NCBI GenBank assembly: GCA_028753945.1
Contig: JAPNXP010000001.1
Location: 3,834,501 to 3,898,500, forward strand
Length of the DNA: 64,000 nucleotides
Direction of reading: 5' to 3'
From: Hexactinellida sp. DTS-2022
Lineage: Eukaryota; Porifera; Hexactinellida
Position numbers and translations under genes: made by a program. The notes under the pieces were generated by a model, which saw nothing but the letters and a program-made list of their open reading frames with translations, was not told the origin of the DNA and did no database searches. Below are positions 60,415-64,000 of this stretch, in pieces (the first letter of the stretch is position 1; every line of letters starts with the position of its first letter).

Positions 60415-60560
60415 CATAGGCGTGGCACGCGGTCCGGCTGGTCCGGCCATGGCCGGACCAGTTTTCATTTATTCTACTAAATTATATAGGACGGTCCGGT
60501 TTTGGCCGGACCACTTTAACTGTTTGGCCTGAGATTTTTCAGAGGCGTGCGACGCCCGTG
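60415..60560. mobile_element. 146-bp MITE, GGCGT family
   Basis: The ends are CATAGGCGTGGCACG and the inverse of CGTGCGACGCCCGTG, with a 5-bp duplication TCTAA (60410-60414 and 60561-60565). It has the same length as the copy at 14400-14545. Confidence 0.93.
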
Positions 60561-60772
60561 TCTAATAGCTAAAAAAAATTCCGAAACAAATTCAATTTGT
60601 GTTTTAAAGTTTAAACATTATTGGTTCAAAAAATGTGATAGTAGGAAATTTAAATCCCCGTTTTTCCAAGTGTGGGCAGTATGTAAATTCTCTAATTGTA
60701 TTTCTGTAACTTTTTCAATTGAGAATGATATTAATTCAATAGATTATAATGCTATAGCTATCGGCTATCAAT

Positions 60773-60928
60773 CATAGGCGTCGTAAATGCACAGGTCAAT
60801 CCTTCGGGCCGCCCGGAAATTCCGGGTAAACTCCGGGTAAACTCGGAGTTTAGTGTTAGTAGCATAGGGACAATCCCTTCGGGCCGCCCGGACATTTCCG
60901 GGCACCCGGGCGGTTTACGACGCATATG
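60773..60928. mobile_element. hAT-like MITE, CATAGGCGTCG ends
   Basis: The ends are CATAGGCGTCGTAAA and the inverse of TTTACGACGCATATG. A perfect 8-bp duplication CTATCAAT flanks it (60765-60772 and 60929-60936). Inside is the repeated block CCTTCGGGCCGCCCGG. Confidence 0.9.
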
Positions 60929-61001
60929 CTATCAATCCAATGGTGATATTTCGTTAGAACATGCAAATAATAAAACTACTCATGCACGTCACATATTCAG
61001 G

Positions 61002-61115
61002 GTTGCCGTGGGTATGGGAATCCCCATGGGAATGGGAATCAGATTTTCCCCTGTGGGGATCCCCATGGGAATCCCCACGGGAATCTCCATGGGAATCTCC
61101 ATGGGAATCCCCATG
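61002..61115. repeat. 12-bp repeat GGGAATCCCCAT array
   Basis: A hAT-like end CAGGGTTGCCGTGGG is followed by about eight degenerate GGGAATCyCCAT units. No second terminus was found. Confidence 0.75.
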
Positions 61116-61524
61116 AAATATTCGAATATGGTTTCATTCGGTCATCCTTAATTATAATAGGCTTTACTATTGATACGAATCTGCTTTAGTAATTAAATTC
61201 GTTTTTATGTATATACGTATTATACTCCACTATTCAGTTTGAATAATTTAAATCTAAATCTGTAGTTGAACACTATCTGAAAACAGATTACTTATATGGA
61301 GCTCAATTACTGGTAACTGAACTGCCATATAAGGTAGTTTTGAATTCTAAAAGACCCATAACCTCAGAAATGAAATTTAGCCATAAATAAAACCACTTCA
61401 GTTACCAGAAACTCCATATACGCAAGTATTTTGATCTGAAAATTGTCTTTATTACATTTCCTGATTTATATTAGTCTAATTTGTTTTACGTATCATGGTG
61501 CACAGTTTTACAGATATTGACTAA

Positions 61525-61911
61525 GCGTCGGTTAAGCGTAAGCTGGATAATCAAGAAGCAGAGCTCGTGGCGGTTCCGGCTAAATTTACTCGGAAAATGG
61601 AGGTAGATGAAAGAATTCGAGCAATTGAGATAGATGGCGAGATTACACCTTTCCTTGCCTGTAATTTATGTAAGTCAATTTACATTTGGTTCAAACATGA
61701 TCATTCAAAGAATTCATGGGTGAATCAAAGCGGTTTGAAATCACTGAAACATCATCTTACATATTCTTGTACAAAGTTAGAGCCTATGGAAGTACAGTCG
61801 AAGGACATAAGGAATATCATGCAGGCGCAAAAACCCGTCGCAGAACGAAAACCTCTCGGCTTAATTAAGGCAAATACATGGAAAAACTTTGTAGTTGACC
61901 TACTCGCTAGC
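61525..61911 (+). pseudogene. BED-finger transposase fragment cut off by a MITE
   Basis: The frame is open from the stop at about 61523. It encodes FTRKMEVDERIRAIEIDGE and a BED-type zinc finger (FLACNLCKSIYIWF, NQSGLKSLKHHLTYSC). KPLGLIKANTWKNFVVDLLA follows. At 61912 the hAT MITE end CAGGGTTGGGTTCAATTA breaks the frame, and no continuation is seen after its ATTGTAATT repeats. This resembles the N-terminus of a ZBED/hAT transposase, from a different element than the gene at 62304. Confidence 0.65.
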
Positions 61912-62095
61912 CAGGGTTGGGTTCAATTATAATTGTAATTAATTAATTACAATTAATTACGTTTTGTACATAATTGTAATTGTAATTGTAATTGATTATT
62001 GAAAAACTTCGTAATTGTAATTGTAATTGTAATTGAATTTTTTTGTCATAATTGTAATTGTAATTGGAGTACATAATTGTAATTACGTCTTAGTT
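61912..62095. mobile_element. hAT MITE fragment with ATTGTAATT repeats
   Basis: It starts CAGGGTTGGGTTCAATTAT and consists of ATTGTAATTGTAATT repetition. The right end is missing. It is related to 37955. Confidence 0.7.
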
Positions 62096-62303
62096 ATGCC
62101 CAAAGGCTAAAGCTACGCTTACAATCCCAATTAACGTACTTATGTGTTAATTCTTAACATTATTGGTTTTGGTGCTTCTTTGGTGCTTCTCAGGAATTGT
62201 TAAGTGTGAGTTGACAACTTCACGAGTAAGCATATGGATTCCTTTTTCATTGTCCCCGTGCACTATAAATATGTTCACCGTTGTAATAATTAATTTCACT
62301 GAG

Positions 62304-64000
62304 ATGACTCCTCCTATTTTCAAACACTATTCACAACCCACAGGGACAACTACAGGTCACTTCAAATTGACATGTAAACACTGCAGCAAGTCAGTCTCGG
62401 GTTCCTACACATCCACTTCCAACTTTCACACACACATTAAGGTTATATTGAGAAATAAGAATTTATTTTAGATTTACTAAGTACTTTTAATGAAGTAGTA
62501 TGTTTATCCCACGTTCTTTGTTTAGAGACATCATCCAGAAATTATCATAGATTCTATCCCGACACCATCGCAATCGATACAAGCCCCTGTAACTACCTTT
62601 ATATCTGTTAATGTCAATCCAGCTCAATGGAAAGCAACAGATCCTAAACAGATAGAAATGACGGAATATTTGGTTAAATACATTTGCAATTCATTAAAGC
62701 CCCTTTCTGAGGTTGAAAACCCTGATTTTTGTGCACTACTTAAGAAAGCCCAACCTGCTTACAAAATACCTTCTCGTAAGTATTTCAGTTCTAAGATCCT
62801 CCCTGCGACATCTTCAAAGCTATACAGTGACATTTGTATAAGACTTAATCCACTACCTACAATATGTCTTACAGTGGATATTTGGACGAATAGGACAATG
62901 CGTGCTTACATTGGTATTACTGGACATTTCATTGAAGATTATCAGTTACAGGGTGTTATGTTAGCATGTAGACGATTTGAGGGGACACATACCGCAGAAA
63001 ATGTATTGACAAATTACGAGGACATTATAACACAGTTCAATTTACAAGGAAAAGTCGGATACATCATCACAGACAATGCAGCCAATATGCTAAAAGCATT
63101 CGTTAAGTTGCCAGGTGCGGAAGTGGAACGTGGTGATGATAGTGAATCAGATGAGGATGAAGATCAAGATTTCTACATACCTGTCGATTCTCTTGAGGAG
63201 TTCTATCACATACCGCAGCACATTTCCTGTTTCATTCACACGCTACAGTTGGTAGTCCAGGATGGGCTAAAAGATATTGGCTCTGTGTCACCAATTATTA
63301 GCAAAGCATCAAAAATGGTTAGTTTTGTTCGTCATTCCTGCAAAGCTTCTTCTCTTTTTGAAAATCATAACAAACTCCAGGCAAAGAATGATACTAGGTG
63401 GAATAGCACAAATAAGATGCTGAAATCACTTTTAAATGTCGACCCTCGAATAATTGAGGAACTGGACTACCCATCGAAATTAACCAAGTATGAGATGAAA
63501 ATTATAAGTGAGATTACAGCAATACTCACACCATTCGAATTAGCAACTATGAAATCTCAAGCACAGAATTCTGTAACATCAAGCTTGATAATCCCGTGCA
63601 TCCGCGGAATTAGAGCTGAACTGAAAGAATTGTTCACTACATATAAGTCGAAAATGTTAACTACCCTAACCTCATCTCTGGAAAGGCGACTGCTCAAGTA
63701 TGAAGAGGAAGACATTTTTAAACTGGCTGCTACCCTCGACCCTAGGTGGAAACTAGACTGGTGCGATCACTTAGAAGCAAATTATATTAAAGATCTGATA
63801 ACCAAGAAACTTTGTGAAATGATTCTCCATGTCCAATCGGATACTCTAGTTTCGGAAACTGAATCGATTGCTCCACCCAAGAAAAGATGCAAGCTCTTTA
63901 GTTTCATGGGTGATGGCGATGCATCTGTTAAGCAACAGGGTGACAACAATTCTTTAGCCTCAATTCAGCTGCGAAACTATCTTACTCAACCAAACATTCC
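62304..64000 (+). CDS. ZBED-like hAT transposase, two exons, runs off window
   Basis: Exon 1 (62304-62441) starts MTPPIFKHYSQPTG and encodes a BED-type finger (LTCKHCSKSVSGSY, NFHTHIK). The donor AAG|GTTATA and acceptor TTTGTTTAG define an 84-bp intron, phase 0. Exon 2 is open from 62526 to the window end, about 490 codons with no stop. It has PAYKIPSRKYFSSKILP, TVDIWTNRTMRAYIGITG (first Asp), GYIITDNAANMLKAF (second Asp), an acidic loop, HISCFIHTLQLVVQDGL, NDTRWNST and LAATLDPRWKLDW. These match ZBED4/ZBED6-like hAT transposases. The C-terminal dimerisation domain with the catalytic Glu should lie beyond 64000. No lesion is visible, so it may be an active element or a domesticated gene. Confidence 0.9.

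Larger units (their letters stand above)
60074..60995 (+). pseudogene. Unrecognised gene fragment split by two MITEs
   Basis: The first part (60074-60306) reads SASSFQVCISLEALTVEKRT and CEKDTKSSYRLL, then shifts frame near 60300 to NCFGEFYIDREELNSISYI and LNIEWTSL. The MITE 60415-60560 follows. The same frame resumes as IAKKNSETNSICVLKFKHYW, WFKKCDSRKFKSPFFQVWA and CKFSNCISVTFSIEND. The MITE 60773-60928 follows, then SNGDISLEHANNKTTHARHI. Removing each MITE plus one duplication keeps the frame. The HYWF, APFF-like, C.F..C and HARH motifs recall a family of uncharacterised invertebrate, probably transposon-derived, proteins. I do not assign a function. Confidence 0.6.

Overview
The window is A+T-rich animal DNA. 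The host gene it contains is split by many introns, and almost everything else is DNA transposon. There are no bacterial features (no operons, no dense ORFs). I cannot name the species. A delta/theta-type protein kinase C shows it is a metazoan. The element mix (hAT, FLYWCH/MULE, KRBA2-like integrase elements, Tigger/pogo, Helitron-like elements with palindromic ends) fits an invertebrate, possibly an early-branching one.

Host gene. One novel-type PKC gene lies on the minus strand. Four exons can be joined with matching splice phases: 52556-52329 (pseudosubstrate and first half of C1A), 37595-37441 (second half of C1A and C1A-C1B linker), 17350-17026 (C1B and hinge) and 3758-3200 (kinase N-lobe to the APE motif). 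The introns are about 14.7, 20.1 and 13.3 kb. The N-terminal C2 exon(s) were not found, and the kinase C-lobe lies beyond the left edge.

Intron 17025-3759 holds a nearly intact hAT transposon (8972-11625) inserted in a decayed MULE transposase, several MITEs, and a decayed KRBA2-like integrase element with TIRs (13441-16518). Intron 37440-17351 holds two tandem Helitron-like elements, a roughly 1.2-kb tandem array opened by nested insertions (about 21.5-32 kb), a dead Tigger, and palindrome-rich foldback elements. Intron 52328-37596 holds a second integrase element (about 39.4-41.65 kb), a Helitron-like element with six 142-bp repeats (44286-45531), and a pseudogene of an uncharacterised invertebrate family (46560-47303).

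Right of 52.6 kb there are paired TA-flanked MITEs, foldbacks, hAT MITEs, an unrecognised gene fragment broken by two MITEs (60.07-61.0 kb), a BED-finger fragment (61.5 kb), and a BED/hAT (ZBED-like) transposase that stays open to the window end (62304-64000).

Most elements are bounded by target-site duplications that can be read directly. In several nests, removing the insertion on paper restores an interrupted reading frame, which gives the order of insertion.
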